41,490 nucleotides of DNA from Verrucomicrobia bacterium SCGC AAA164-E04 (GCA_000383715.1 KB912045.1:78801-120290); one strand, 5' to 3'; numbered from the stretch's first letter, positions 26,716-37,126 are shown. A program made the numbers and translations. The notes: generated from the letters alone by a model not told the origin.

Positions 26716-27057
26716 CGTCTAAAACTTTTCCAAGGATTCTTTTAACCACATTAACGAAATCGGACGAGAGGATTTCAACAAGAATCGGTTTTATTATCCG
26801 CTAAATCACGCGCACGAGTGTGGAGCGCGCTCGAACCCAAACTTATTCCTGTCCAGAAAACTATTTTTCAGACACGAGCAAACGCAATAGCTGATCTTAT
26901 TTACCTTAACCGGCAAGAAAGCCAAAAACGACCAAATCCTATGATAAACAAACCATTTACAACTCAACGATTCTCAATTAATTTTTAAGGGAACTCACAC
27001 TAATGCACAAAACACCCCACGCCATGGGTGATTTGTATAAAAACACTTATTGAAACC
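26716..27057. other. Divergent intergenic region with a possible 16-residue leader frame
   Basis: 342 bases between the divergent sulfatase and oxidoreductase genes, which must hold both promoters; none was assigned. A 16-codon frame at 27003-27053 has AAGGGA ten bases upstream and ends four bases before the oxidoreductase ATG. It could be a leader peptide or chance. No riboswitch was recognised. Confidence 0.4.
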
Positions 27058-28515
27058 ATGAACGGATTTAATCGACGTCAGTTTTTGAAACAAACTTCAC
27101 TTGCCGCAGGGGCCACCGTGCTTTTAAGCGGAACAAAAGCCTCTGGAAGGGCTATTGGCGCAAATAATCGTCTGCGAATCGCAGTAGCAGGACTCAACGG
27201 CCGAGGACGAAGCCATATAGGTGGTTGGCTTGGGCAGGACAATGTAGAAATTGCATATCTGGCTGATGTGGATGAGCGAGTCCGCGGCAGTGTGGTCGAT
27301 TATGTCAATGACAAGGTACAAGGAAAATACAAGTGCAAGGGCATTAAGGATATTCGCCAAGCACTGGATGACCCAACAGTCGATGCCATTTCAATTGCAA
27401 CCCCTAATCACTGGCATTCCTTGATGACCATCTGGGGTGCACAAGCGGGAAAACATGTCTATGTTGAAAAACCATTGAGCCATGACGTTGAGGAAGGCCG
27501 AGTAGCGGTAGAGGCTCAGAAACGGTATGGAGTTGTCATTCAACATGGAACCCAGAGACGCAGTGATGCCAAAATCGCCGGTTTACATGAACAGATTCAG
27601 GCAGGCAAATATGGTAAACTGAAAATCTCATACGGGTATTGTTGCAAGCCTCGAGGTGGCATTGGTTTTGAACTCCCCTCCCCCGCTCCATCCAATGTTG
27701 ATTGGAATTTATGGCGCGGCCCGGCTGTCATTCATCAATTTCACAATAACTATGTGCACTACGATTGGCATTGGTTTTGGTCTACAGGAAACGGTGATTT
27801 AAACAATCAGGGAACTCATCAGTTGGATGTTGCAAGATGGGCTCTTGACAAGGATCAGACCCACCCTGTTCGAGCCATGGCTATTGGCGGACGCTTCCAG
27901 TGGAATGACCAGGGAGAAACCCCGAACACGATGTTCGGTTTGGCTGAGTATCCCAACGGACAGCAGGTTTTCTTTAATGTTCGAAATGTCAACTATGATG
28001 GTTACCAGCGTCAGGTTGAAAATGAGTACTACTTCGAAGACGGTGGAAAAATCATTCGCAATAAATATTACTCTGCCGGAAGTTCAGAAGGTCAAGATCT
28101 GGAGATACCCGATGGAGATGTCACGCCTGGTGGTAACTGGGGGAGTTTTATAAAAGCATGTCGCAGCGGGGATCCAGATATGGCAAATGGCAATGTCATC
28201 GATGCGCATTATGCGTGTGTCATGGGGCATTTGATCAATAATTCATACCGTCTTGGGTCAAAAGTTCCATTCAATGAGAAAGCCGGAAAATTCGGTGATA
28301 ACTCAGATGCCGCTGAACATTTCCTGAAACTGCATGATGTCATGAAAAATGGCGTTGGCCTGCCTGAGGATCAAAGCGAATACGTTGTCGGCCCCTGGCT
28401 CACATTCGATCCCCTTACTGAAAAACACGTTGGTGCACATGCTGCGGAAGCCAACAGGCTCCTGAAAGATCCGAACAACCCTGAATTCCAGGTACCTTCG
28501 GTGAGAGACGTTTAA
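27058..28515 (+). CDS. Tat-exported Gfo/Idh/MocA family oxidoreductase
   Basis: 485 residues. A twin-arginine signal (N-R-R-Q-F-L-K-Q-T-S-L-A-A-G-A) starts the protein, so it is exported folded with its cofactor. The Rossmann NAD(P) motif G-L-N-G-R-G at 45-50 follows V-A. The family's E-K-P-L lies at 137-140 and G-T-H-Q-L-D-V-A-R-W marks the catalytic half. Such exported oxidoreductases are numerous in PVC bacteria and are thought to act on sugars, often near DUF1080 proteins and sulfatases as here. The frame is open from a GTG at 27028, but the ATG at 27058 is preferred because the Tat signal starts there. A strong terminator follows. Confidence 0.95.
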   Translation: MNGFNRRQFLKQTSLAAGATVLLSGTKASGRAIGANNRLRIAVAGLNGRGRSHIGGWLGQDNVEIAYLADVDERVRGSVVDYVNDKVQGKYKCKGIKDIRQALDDPTVDAISIATPNHWHSLMTIWGAQAGKHVYVEKPLSHDVEEGRVAVEAQKRYGVVIQHGTQRRSDAKIAGLHEQIQAGKYGKLKISYGYCCKPRGGIGFELPSPAPSNVDWNLWRGPAVIHQFHNNYVHYDWHWFWSTGNGDLNNQGTHQLDVARWALDKDQTHPVRAMAIGGRFQWNDQGETPNTMFGLAEYPNGQQVFFNVRNVNYDGYQRQVENEYYFEDGGKIIRNKYYSAGSSEGQDLEIPDGDVTPGGNWGSFIKACRSGDPDMANGNVIDAHYACVMGHLINNSYRLGSKVPFNEKAGKFGDNSDAAEHFLKLHDVMKNGVGLPEDQSEYVVGPWLTFDPLTEKHVGAHAAEANRLLKDPNNPEFQVPSVRDV

Positions 28516-28529
28516 TTTTCACGCCCGCC

Positions 28530-28564
28530 AAGAGCCCGGCCATCGTTGGTCGGGCTCTTTTTTC
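28530..28564 (+). terminator. Rho-independent terminator after the Gfo/Idh/MocA gene
   Basis: AAGAGCCCG pairs with CGGGCTCTT across a 13-base partly paired loop, and a T run follows. It lies 15 bases after the stop codon and separates the oxidoreductase from the redoxin gene. Confidence 0.9.
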
Positions 28565-28583
28565 TAACAAACAACTCCTTAAA

Positions 28584-29249
28584 TTGATACGACACAGCCC
28601 CAATCCAGAAGCAAGCAGCCATTTGATTCGGCAAAATACCGCGTTGAACATCCAAGCCATATTCGTTTTTTGGCTTTTGACGACCTGGTTGAGTTGCGTA
28701 AGCGCTTCAGATAGTCATCAGAATAACTCATGGTGGAGTCAATTGTACGAGGATATTGAAGGTAAGAAACATCTGCACAGTTCTCCCTCGACCAAAGCCA
28801 TAGTATGGATTTTCATCATGGAGGATTGCCCGATTTCCAATGCCTATACACCAGAAATAAACCGACTTGTCGATGCTTACCACTCCAGAGACGTTTCGTT
28901 CGTGCTGATTCACAGTGACCCCAAACTTGAGCTTGATGATGCAAGAAATCACCGCAAGGCATACAAATTGAAGCCAGCAGTCGTTCTGGACCGTGATCAT
29001 ACGTGGGTTAAATATGCCGGAGCAAAAGTTTCTCCAGAAGCGTTTGTCTTTGATCCTTGCGGGAAGCGTCTGTACCACGGCAGGATAGATGACCGTTTCC
29101 CCAGACTGGGAAAACGGCGAATGAAACCTACAAAGACCGAACTCAGAAATGCTCTTGATTCTTTGTTAAACCAAAAACCCATTTTGACACCACAAAGCAA
29201 GGCTGTGGGTTGTTACATAACTGAATTACCGCCTGCTCATAAAGACTAA
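28584..29249 (+). CDS. Exported redoxin-domain protein
   Basis: 221 residues with a thioredoxin-like fold. A hydrophobic export segment (about 22-42) precedes the domain. The active-site region reads F-I-M-E-D-C-P-I-S-N-A-Y-T-P-E-I. It has a single Cys82 at the peroxidatic-like position and no CxxC, as in the AhpC/TSA-like redoxins that accompany heme/copper proteins in Verrucomicrobia, Acidobacteria and planctomycetes. V-S-P-E-A-F-V-F-D holds the cis-Pro. There is no ATG before the domain. The frame starts with TTG at 28584 (another TTG at 28644) and no ribosome binding site is visible, so the start is uncertain. It lies four bases before the monooxygenase-like gene, clearly in the same operon. 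It may handle redox or copper delivery for that partner. Confidence 0.82.
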   Translation: MIRHSPNPEASSHLIRQNTALNIQAIFVFWLLTTWLSCVSASDSHQNNSWWSQLYEDIEGKKHLHSSPSTKAIVWIFIMEDCPISNAYTPEINRLVDAYHSRDVSFVLIHSDPKLELDDARNHRKAYKLKPAVVLDRDHTWVKYAGAKVSPEAFVFDPCGKRLYHGRIDDRFPRLGKRRMKPTKTELRNALDSLLNQKPILTPQSKAVGCYITELPPAHKD

Positions 29250-29253
29250 AAGC

Positions 29254-30978
29254 ATGATCCGTCGTTTTTTTGCCAGCAGTTTCACCCTCGTTTTATGGGC
29301 TTTACAAATCGAGTCTACCCTCTCTGATAACGCACCAGAAACAGTCACTTTCAACCAGCATATTGCACCAATCATTTTGGAGCATTGTACTCCTTGCCAT
29401 CGAGAGGGGATGTCTGCTCCGTTCCAATTATTGACGTATGAAGATACCAGAAGAAGAGCAAAACAAATCAAAGAAGTAACGGAATCAAAATACATGCCTC
29501 CCTGGCTTCCTGAACCCGTCGATGGAGGTTTCAAGCATGAAAGGGGCTTATCTGACCAACAAATCCGCCTGATCAAAAGCTGGTTCGATACAGGCAGCAA
29601 AGAAGGAGATGATTTCGTGCCTCCTTCAATACCTGATTGGCCCGGAGATTGGCAGCTGGGCGAACCTGACCTTATTGCCTCCATGCCCAATGATTACTCC
29701 CTTCAAGCCGAAGGGCGGGATATTTACAGGAACTTTGTCCTGAAAGTCCCCATCACCAAGCCGTTGTATGTCAAGGAGCTGGAATTCCATCCAGAAAACG
29801 CGCGCGTGGTGCACCACGCCCTCATCTACATCGACAGCACCCGGCAATCACAACGTAGAGATAATGCGGATCCAAAACCAGGATTCGGGGGAATGAGAGT
29901 CCCGATGAGCGCTGGAATGCCGGAGGGGCAGTTTCTGAGTTGGCAGCCTGGTAAGATTTATTCGAAATCGGACAACAGTATTCCCTGGATGCTACAACCT
30001 GGAACAGATTTGGTAATCCAGGTGCACATGAACCCAACCGGAAAAGTTGAGGATTTCTCGTGTTCAGTCGGATTGCATTTTACAGAAACCCCTCCCTCAA
30101 GCATTCCTTACAAGATAAAACTGACTTCCCTGGCCATAGACATTCCCAGTGAAACTTCCTTTTATCGTGTTAAGGACAGCATGCAATTACCCGTGGATGT
30201 GCAGTTAACTCGCATCCTTCCCCACGCTCACTATCTTTGCAAACGCATGGAGGGCTACGCCATCTTACCTGAGGGGATCAAGAAAAGACTGATCCTCATA
30301 AAAAATTGGGATTTCAACTGGCAGGGAGACTACATTTACGAAACACCGATCAAGCTTCCGAAAGGAACCGTCCTTCATATGGATTATACATATGACAATT
30401 CTACAGGCAACCTTGCCAATCCGCATTCTCCTCCAAAGAAGGTCACATATGGTCCGGAATCCTCGGACGAAATGGCTGAACTTTGGTTTCAGTTTATATT
30501 GAATAGTCTTGAGGACCGAAAAAAATTCAAGGAAAAGGTCCGACTCAAAAACAAACAAGTTTTAATACAATTTGGGCAAAGCACTTTGGGCAGTGAAACA
30601 AACGACCCTGATTTATTACTGATTACCGCGCAGGCACACCTGGCAACGGGTGATCAACAGGCCGCTTTCAGAGCCTTCAGCCGAGTGGTTCGCCTGGACC
30701 CGAAAAGATTTAATGCATGGTTCAATATCGGAACCATGCTGAGGAGCTCAGGGCAAGATGATGCAGCAAAGCAAGCCTTTGGGAATGTCATCCGCATTGA
30801 TCCGAATGATGCTGAAGCATATGGCAGTCTTGGAATCATTTTTCAGGAGGAAGGAAAACTCGAACCTGCTGAGAAATGTTTCAGGGCTGCGTTACGACTC
30901 AACCCAACCGACCAAATTGCAGCCAACGCTTTGCTACAAATACTTGAGAAACGGCGTAATCAAGTCAACGAACCTTGA
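29254..30978 (+). CDS. Cytochrome c / copper type II monooxygenase-like / TPR protein
   Basis: 574 residues, exported (signal about 1-24). A small cytochrome c module has C-T-P-C-H at 45-49. The middle part (about 150-400) resembles copper type II ascorbate-dependent monooxygenases (the PHM and dopamine beta-monooxygenase fold). The expected copper ligands can be picked out: His187-His188 and His258 for one site; His324, His326 and Met376 for the other. The C-terminal part (about 455-560) holds three TPR repeats. This combination occurs in Verrucomicrobia and related phyla, usually with a redoxin gene beside it, as here. A heme next to a copper monooxygenase suggests electron delivery by the heme. 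The substrate is unknown, and peptide amidation should not be assumed. Confidence 0.85.
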   Translation: MIRRFFASSFTLVLWALQIESTLSDNAPETVTFNQHIAPIILEHCTPCHREGMSAPFQLLTYEDTRRRAKQIKEVTESKYMPPWLPEPVDGGFKHERGLSDQQIRLIKSWFDTGSKEGDDFVPPSIPDWPGDWQLGEPDLIASMPNDYSLQAEGRDIYRNFVLKVPITKPLYVKELEFHPENARVVHHALIYIDSTRQSQRRDNADPKPGFGGMRVPMSAGMPEGQFLSWQPGKIYSKSDNSIPWMLQPGTDLVIQVHMNPTGKVEDFSCSVGLHFTETPPSSIPYKIKLTSLAIDIPSETSFYRVKDSMQLPVDVQLTRILPHAHYLCKRMEGYAILPEGIKKRLILIKNWDFNWQGDYIYETPIKLPKGTVLHMDYTYDNSTGNLANPHSPPKKVTYGPESSDEMAELWFQFILNSLEDRKKFKEKVRLKNKQVLIQFGQSTLGSETNDPDLLLITAQAHLATGDQQAAFRAFSRVVRLDPKRFNAWFNIGTMLRSSGQDDAAKQAFGNVIRIDPNDAEAYGSLGIIFQEEGKLEPAEKCFRAALRLNPTDQIAANALLQILEKRRNQVNEP

Positions 30979-31066
30979 ACACCATTGTTAGATCAGACTT
31001 TTCCAGGGTTATTAAAACCTTTCACCGGTCAGAGCAAATGATTAATCTGCGTTACCAAATCGATTC

Positions 31067-31930
31067 ATGAAGGCCATTAAATTAATTGCTTACATTCTTC
31101 TTTCGGTCTGCCTGCTGTTTTCTGGTAAGGCCTTCCTTACAGATTTCAACAGAGTTACAGAACAAAGTGCTGCAATAGGTGCCGCTCGGAGTATGGATGA
31201 TATTGATCATTCGGGGTATGCTAACGCTGTCATTGTAAACGAGAACCCCTTCAGCGAAGCGGTGGAACCTACAGCGCCTGATGAGAAAGCCGATCCAGAG
31301 TCTAACATTCCAGATATCTCTGAAGAAGTTGAAGAAGTGAACGCGCCAGACGCTCAAGCAGCATCTTCCAACGCGGAAAAAACATCTCATTCAACAACAG
31401 AGAGTTCCAACCGAATGGGATATTATGGGGGAATCTTTGTCATCACTTTGATCGCTCTGGGATTGCTCGCAGGTTATGATTTTTCACAATATTCTGCCAA
31501 TCGCGTCTATGATTCCCTTTACAACGATGATGGTGGAGGAATGGATGACGACGGGGATCTGTATGAATCAGCTGAGCAGGAATGGGCCCGAGGCGATTTT
31601 CTAGAGGCAATTCGCATTCTACGTGAATACCTTACCGCAAACCCCAAGCAGCAGCACGCAGCAATCCGCATTGCTGAAATTTACGAAAAAGACCTCAAAA
31701 ACCCTCTAGCGGCCGCACTTGAATACGAGGAAATACTGACTCAAAAGCTAACACCAAATCGTTGGGGATGGTCTGCAATTCATTTGGCCAACCTATATTC
31801 AGGCCCCATGGATAAGCCTGAGAAGGCCATCCAACTTCTAAGGGACTTGGTTGAAAAATATCCAGAGACTTCTGCTGCTGAAAAGGCAAATCAGCGATTA
31901 GAGCTTATTGACAACGGTACGGACGAATAA
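31067..31930 (+). CDS. Membrane-anchored TPR protein, function unknown
   Basis: 287 residues, not recognised beyond its repeats. An N-terminal hydrophobic segment (5-23) and a second one (119-137) enclose a low-complexity Ser/Glu/Asp/Pro-rich region (about 40-117). After an acidic Gly/Asp-rich linker (150-165), TPR-like helical repeats fill residues 167-285 (A-R-G-D-F-L-E-A-I-R-I-L-R-E-Y-L and similar). With two membrane spans, both ends would lie on the same side, probably cytoplasmic with the acidic loop outside, but signal cleavage at the first segment is also possible. It lies 88 bases after the monooxygenase-TPR gene on the same strand and may share its transcript. A scaffolding role is the usual inference for TPRs; nothing here proves a partner. 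Confidence 0.75.
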   Translation: MKAIKLIAYILLSVCLLFSGKAFLTDFNRVTEQSAAIGAARSMDDIDHSGYANAVIVNENPFSEAVEPTAPDEKADPESNIPDISEEVEEVNAPDAQAASSNAEKTSHSTTESSNRMGYYGGIFVITLIALGLLAGYDFSQYSANRVYDSLYNDDGGGMDDDGDLYESAEQEWARGDFLEAIRILREYLTANPKQQHAAIRIAEIYEKDLKNPLAAALEYEEILTQKLTPNRWGWSAIHLANLYSGPMDKPEKAIQLLRDLVEKYPETSAAEKANQRLELIDNGTDE

Positions 31931-31957
31931 CTCCGTTCTCGCAGTCATTTGCGGCTG

Positions 31958-34144
31958 TTATTCAATCGAGGCCAGCCAATCGATCAAGACCTTGTGCTGA
32001 CTTGATTGGAACCGGTTTACATCTTCCGCATGTATGAACGTCAATGCCCCACTCCCTGCACGCTGCACGCATGCCTCGACTTCGTCGGAATCCACTCCCC
32101 GATCGTGAAGCGCCGAATAAATGAGGATGGGCTTCGTGGAGGCTGATTTCAATAGTTCATCAAAATCATAGGGAATCTTCTCTTCATTTCTGTCAAACAA
32201 ACCTAGTTTGGGTAGAAGCCCGTGCCATTGCCACCAACGACGAATTCCGCCTGTTGGTTTTTCATCGGAGTCAGTCCGAAACGGGGTAAAACCGCAGAAA
32301 GATGCAATGCCTGTGACTCGATCATCAAAGGCACCTCCATGCAAAGCCACCATTCCACCCAATGAATAACCAACAAGCATAATCTTGTCACGATCCAGTG
32401 GAGGCATCTCCTGGGCGGCTATTCCACGACCTTCGGTCAAAAAGTTGAGGGCACATCGAACATCGTAAACCATTTTCCCCAGTTTCGACCATTGGGGATA
32501 CTTATCGTAAAAAGAAGCCCCTTCCAGCAATCGATCACCAAACCCACATTGATCGAAGGACAAAACAGCATAACCGGCCTGCGCCAGACGGTAATAAATG
32601 GTTGTCCCCTCTACTCCATACCCTTCATTGGAGCCATGCGAGTAATTGAATGGGTGAAGCCATATCACAATCGGTAAAGGTCGGGAATTTTCTTTTGGGA
32701 AGGCCAGTTGGCCTTGAATGTTGGATCCAAATGAAACAGGAAGTCGATTGACATTATCAGGCTTCCATCTTTCCCGCGACCAAACCGCCACTCCTCTTGA
32801 GTCATCGCCAATGATGCTCAGCGGGTGTGTATTTCTGCCTTCCAAGCCTTCAGGAATGTCTCCCATCAACCAGTCTACTTTTTCGTTTAATGGGGCAATA
32901 TCTCCGGGTGGAATTAAATCTGAGGAGGACTGTTTTGCTTTCCATTGTTTCCAATCGAAATCATGGAGTAGTTTTTCCTTGAAATCCGACCGCTTAATAT
33001 CGCCGCGCTTGAAAGCCCAATCAAACCAATCCAGATTGGAGCGAATGTGGTCTTTGGTGATGGGGTTATGATTACCCCCGCGGTATTGCAGAGCGATGTT
33101 CTCTGGAGCATTCAAAAACTGATACGCTACCTTTGCACCCAAATAACTCCGCTCTACAGCAAAAGATGGATCACTTCCGTCATTATGGGCAGTATGAAGA
33201 AGGCAATAGCGAGGAGCTATCAAAGCCATCAATCCATTACTTTCAACAGGCAATGCATCTTCACGGCCGAAATAACGCTTTAATGAAGGCAACGCCCACT
33301 CTGAGGGTGCATCCAGAACCGTTTCCATGAACGTATCTCTTCCGGTAAACCGATACCCAGCTGCAGCAGGAGAGCCCGCGCTTCTTGAAACCACAGCAGT
33401 GAACCGTTCATCAAAAGCAGCTGCGTACAATGATTGCTTTCCATAACGCGAATGCCCAATAATTCCAACCCTTTCAGGATTGATCAGCAAACCGGATTGG
33501 TCACCCAGCAGGTAATCCAACGAGCGACTGGCAAGCCATGATTGTATGCCAAGTGAAGAGGACCATGTTGCATTCGGATATTCCTTTTGAAAGGTTCGCC
33601 AGACATTTTCATATCCGGGAAAGGCTTCCTCACGATGATTGTAATCAACCCCCGGGTAAAAACAGACCACATATCCTCGCTCCACTGCTGCCTCTCCCCA
33701 TGCAATCTGATAATGACGAGGCTGCGTCAACAACAAAGGAAGGCCTTGTGTTTCAGATTCCCTGTTTTTTTGGGGAAGTAACAAACGAATTTCAAAGGCC
33801 GCACGATTAGGTGTATCAAAAGTCAGTCTTACATTCCTTACGATCACCCCATCTCCTCTTTGATTTTGGTTGATTATTTGTATTGCCTGAATTGATGGGA
33901 CTTCGTGCGGAAATTGGCCGATGTATGTATCGCACCAGAGTTGCTTGATTTCTGCTCGCCGCCTCTTCCAATCTTCATGATTTACCACTGGAGAGCCATC
34001 AGTAAATTCAAGCACAGGCGGTAAATCTGCAGATTGAAAGTCGGCAGCTTCCAGCTTTTTCATCATTGCACTGAGAGTACAGACGAAGAGACAGATGCGC
34101 AGCGCGAGCCCGCTTAAAACCCGGGGGGAACAATAATTGATCAT
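31958..34144 (-). CDS. Exported double esterase: CE15-like domain plus second alpha/beta hydrolase
   Basis: 728 residues. After a signal peptide (about 1-34), residues 40-385 resemble CE15 glucuronoyl esterases. The nucleophile elbow is G-H-S-R-Y-G-K (Ser232), which keeps the family's S-R-x-G-K, and G-N-H-N-P holds the likely catalytic His359. CE15 enzymes cut esters between lignin alcohols and glucuronic acid in xylan. Residues about 415-728 form a second alpha/beta hydrolase of the dienelactone-hydrolase/prolyl-oligopeptidase kind. It has G-Y-S-L-G-G (Ser594), Asp681 in A-L-H-D-R-G-V-D and His717 near the end. Both active sites look complete. CE15 proteins fused to another carbohydrate esterase are known, but this partner is not one I can name. 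It converges with the TPR gene 27 bases away and is separate from the opp operon. Confidence 0.83.
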   Translation of the reverse strand: MINYCSPRVLSGLALRICLFVCTLSAMMKKLEAADFQSADLPPVLEFTDGSPVVNHEDWKRRRAEIKQLWCDTYIGQFPHEVPSIQAIQIINQNQRGDGVIVRNVRLTFDTPNRAAFEIRLLLPQKNRESETQGLPLLLTQPRHYQIAWGEAAVERGYVVCFYPGVDYNHREEAFPGYENVWRTFQKEYPNATWSSSLGIQSWLASRSLDYLLGDQSGLLINPERVGIIGHSRYGKQSLYAAAFDERFTAVVSRSAGSPAAAGYRFTGRDTFMETVLDAPSEWALPSLKRYFGREDALPVESNGLMALIAPRYCLLHTAHNDGSDPSFAVERSYLGAKVAYQFLNAPENIALQYRGGNHNPITKDHIRSNLDWFDWAFKRGDIKRSDFKEKLLHDFDWKQWKAKQSSSDLIPPGDIAPLNEKVDWLMGDIPEGLEGRNTHPLSIIGDDSRGVAVWSRERWKPDNVNRLPVSFGSNIQGQLAFPKENSRPLPIVIWLHPFNYSHGSNEGYGVEGTTIYYRLAQAGYAVLSFDQCGFGDRLLEGASFYDKYPQWSKLGKMVYDVRCALNFLTEGRGIAAQEMPPLDRDKIMLVGYSLGGMVALHGGAFDDRVTGIASFCGFTPFRTDSDEKPTGGIRRWWQWHGLLPKLGLFDRNEEKIPYDFDELLKSASTKPILIYSALHDRGVDSDEVEACVQRAGSGALTFIHAEDVNRFQSSQHKVLIDWLASIE

Positions 34145-34194
34145 GTCAGATAATGATTTTAAAATCCGTTATGCATTACAGCAAACAAACAGAC

Positions 34195-35213
34195 TCAGGA
34201 AGTGATCATGGTATCCGGGTTTTGCTGTATGGCATCCAATCGAATGCAGGCTACTTGATGTCCTTCCCCGGCAACGCTCCATTCGGGAAATTCGGCTTGG
34301 CAAGCATCGGTCGCGTAGGGGCATCGTGGATGAAACGTGCAGCCTTGCGGAGGATTCATTGGTGATGGTGGATCACCCGGCAAAAGAATACGTTTTCTGC
34401 CACGTTCCCGATCAGGGTCAGGAACAGGAACAGCACTCACCAAGGCACGTGTATAAGGATGTCGAGGTTGGTCAAACAATGTTAACGCGGGGCCAATTTC
34501 AACAATGCGCCCTAGATACATGACGGCAATGCGGTCCGCTATGTGCTTCACGACGGACAAATCATGCGAAATGAAAATCATCGTTAAATTCATTTCACGA
34601 GAAAGTTTAGCCAAAAGATTGATGATTTGAGCCTGAATGGAAACATCGAGCGCTGAGACTGCTTCATCAGCAATAAGTAACTTGGGTTCCACGGCAAGGG
34701 CGCGCGCAATGGCTATGCGCTGACGCTGACCTCCGGAAAATTCATGCGGATACTTCTTTATGAACCTGGGAGACAATCCAACCTTGTTCATCAGCTCAGC
34801 TACTTTTTCAGGAAGTGCTGATTTCGGCACAGATTGATGAGCCAAAATGGCTTCAGCCAAAGCATCGTAGACAGTCATGCGCGGATTCAGGGATGCATAA
34901 GGGTCTTGAAAAATCATCTGAAAGTCCTTGCGAGCTGCTCGTAATTCATTTCCTCGAAGACCAACTAATTCCCGTCCCTCCAGCTGGACACTGCCATTTG
35001 TTGGCTTGAGTAGCTGAAGGACGGTTCGCCCCAACGTAGATTTACCACATCCAGACTCACCTACCAACCCAAGGATTTCTCCTCGCTGCAAATCCAAGTC
35101 CACTCCATCAACAGCTTTGACGGTTGCAATGACCTTGCGAAACAGGATCCCCTTTTCAACAGGAAAGTGGGTCTTGAGGGCTCTGATTTTCAGGAAAGAA
35201 TTTTGCTGTAAAC

Positions 35214-35217
<4 letters not shown>
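34195..35217 (-). CDS. oppF: Oligopeptide ABC transporter, ATP-binding protein OppF
   Basis: 340 residues, one of two cytoplasmic ATPases of a peptide importer. Walker A G-E-S-G-C-G-K-S (53-60), the signature F-S-G-G-Q-R-Q-R, Walker B L-L-I-A-D-E and the downstream His in F-I-S-H-D are intact. The C-terminal extension typical of Opp/Dpp ATPases carries [14 protein letters not shown]. The gene overlaps oppD by four bases (35214-35217). It closes the oppABCDF operon. The dipeptide (Dpp) and oligopeptide (Opp) types cannot be separated with certainty from the ATPase. Confidence 0.93.
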
Positions 35218-36200
<983 letters not shown>

Positions 36201-36203
36201 AAT

Positions 36204-37112
36204 TCAATCTTTGGACGCACGCGGATCCAGGGCATCGCGCAGCCCGTCCCCCAAAAAGTTCAATGAAAACAAAGTCATGGCAAAAAGAACACCGGGGAAC
36301 AAAAGTAGCCAGGGAGCTTCCTCCATGATTTCTGCACCTTCTTTGATGAGAGACCCCCAACTGCACATTGGCTCCTGAACGCCCAATCCAAGAAAACTCA
36401 GAAAAGCTTCAAGCAGCATCACGGCGGGAATCGTAAGCGTAGAATAGACTATGACAGGGCCAATGACATTGGGAGCCAAGTGACGGATGATGATTTTCCA
36501 CATCGGCAGCCCCAAGGCGATGCATGCCTCAATGAATTCCTGTTTACGCAGGCTAAGCACTTGGCCGCGAACGATACGTGCCATGGTCAGCCACTCGACT
36601 GCCCCAATGGCAAGAAACATCAACCGTATATCCCTTCCGAAGAAAACCATCAGCAAAATGACGAAAATAGTGAAAGGCAGTGCATACAGAATATCGACAA
36701 ACCTCATCATAACGGCGTCAGTTTTACCTCCGCAATACCCGGCAATCGTCCCGTAAAGCACTCCGATGGTCAATGAAACGGCTGTTGCAACAAGGCCAAC
36801 GGTAAGTGAAATACGCCCTCCATAGAGAACCCTTGAGAGCAGATCCCTTCCTAGCTTGTCCGTGCCAAGCCAGTGCTCAGCACTGGGGGCCGATTCCCTG
36901 AGTTCCAGGTTTTGTTCTTGATAACCGTGCTGAACGAGCATCGGACCAAATACCGACGTCAGGATCATCAAAGAGATAAAGATCCCGCCAGCAACGGCCA
37001 TATGGTTTTTACGCAAGCGGTACCAGGCATCCTGCCATAAAGAGTGGCCCTGCTCCGCTTGCTCAAGCAAGGGCGCTTTAATCGATTCGGATCTAAATTG
37101 ATTCGATGCCAT
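36204..37112 (-). CDS. oppC: Oligopeptide ABC transporter, permease OppC
   Basis: 302 residues of inner-membrane permease. The N-terminal W-Y-R-L-R-K-N-H segment before the first helix is typical of OppC/DppC. It is followed by a periplasmic loop with H-W-L-G-T-D-K-L-G-R-D-L-L-S-R, a family hallmark. The cytoplasmic EAA loop that docks the ATPases reads E-A-C-I-A-L-G-L-P-M-W-K-I-I-I-R-H. It lies 14 bases after oppB. Confidence 0.94.
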   Translation of the reverse strand: MASNQFRSESIKAPLLEQAEQGHSLWQDAWYRLRKNHMAVAGGIFISLMILTSVFGPMLVQHGYQEQNLELRESAPSAEHWLGTDKLGRDLLSRVLYGGRISLTVGLVATAVSLTIGVLYGTIAGYCGGKTDAVMMRFVDILYALPFTIFVILLMVFFGRDIRLMFLAIGAVEWLTMARIVRGQVLSLRKQEFIEACIALGLPMWKIIIRHLAPNVIGPVIVYSTLTIPAVMLLEAFLSFLGLGVQEPMCSWGSLIKEGAEIMEEAPWLLLFPGVLFAMTLFSLNFLGDGLRDALDPRASKD

Positions 37113-37126
37113 TATTAAAACCGTTT

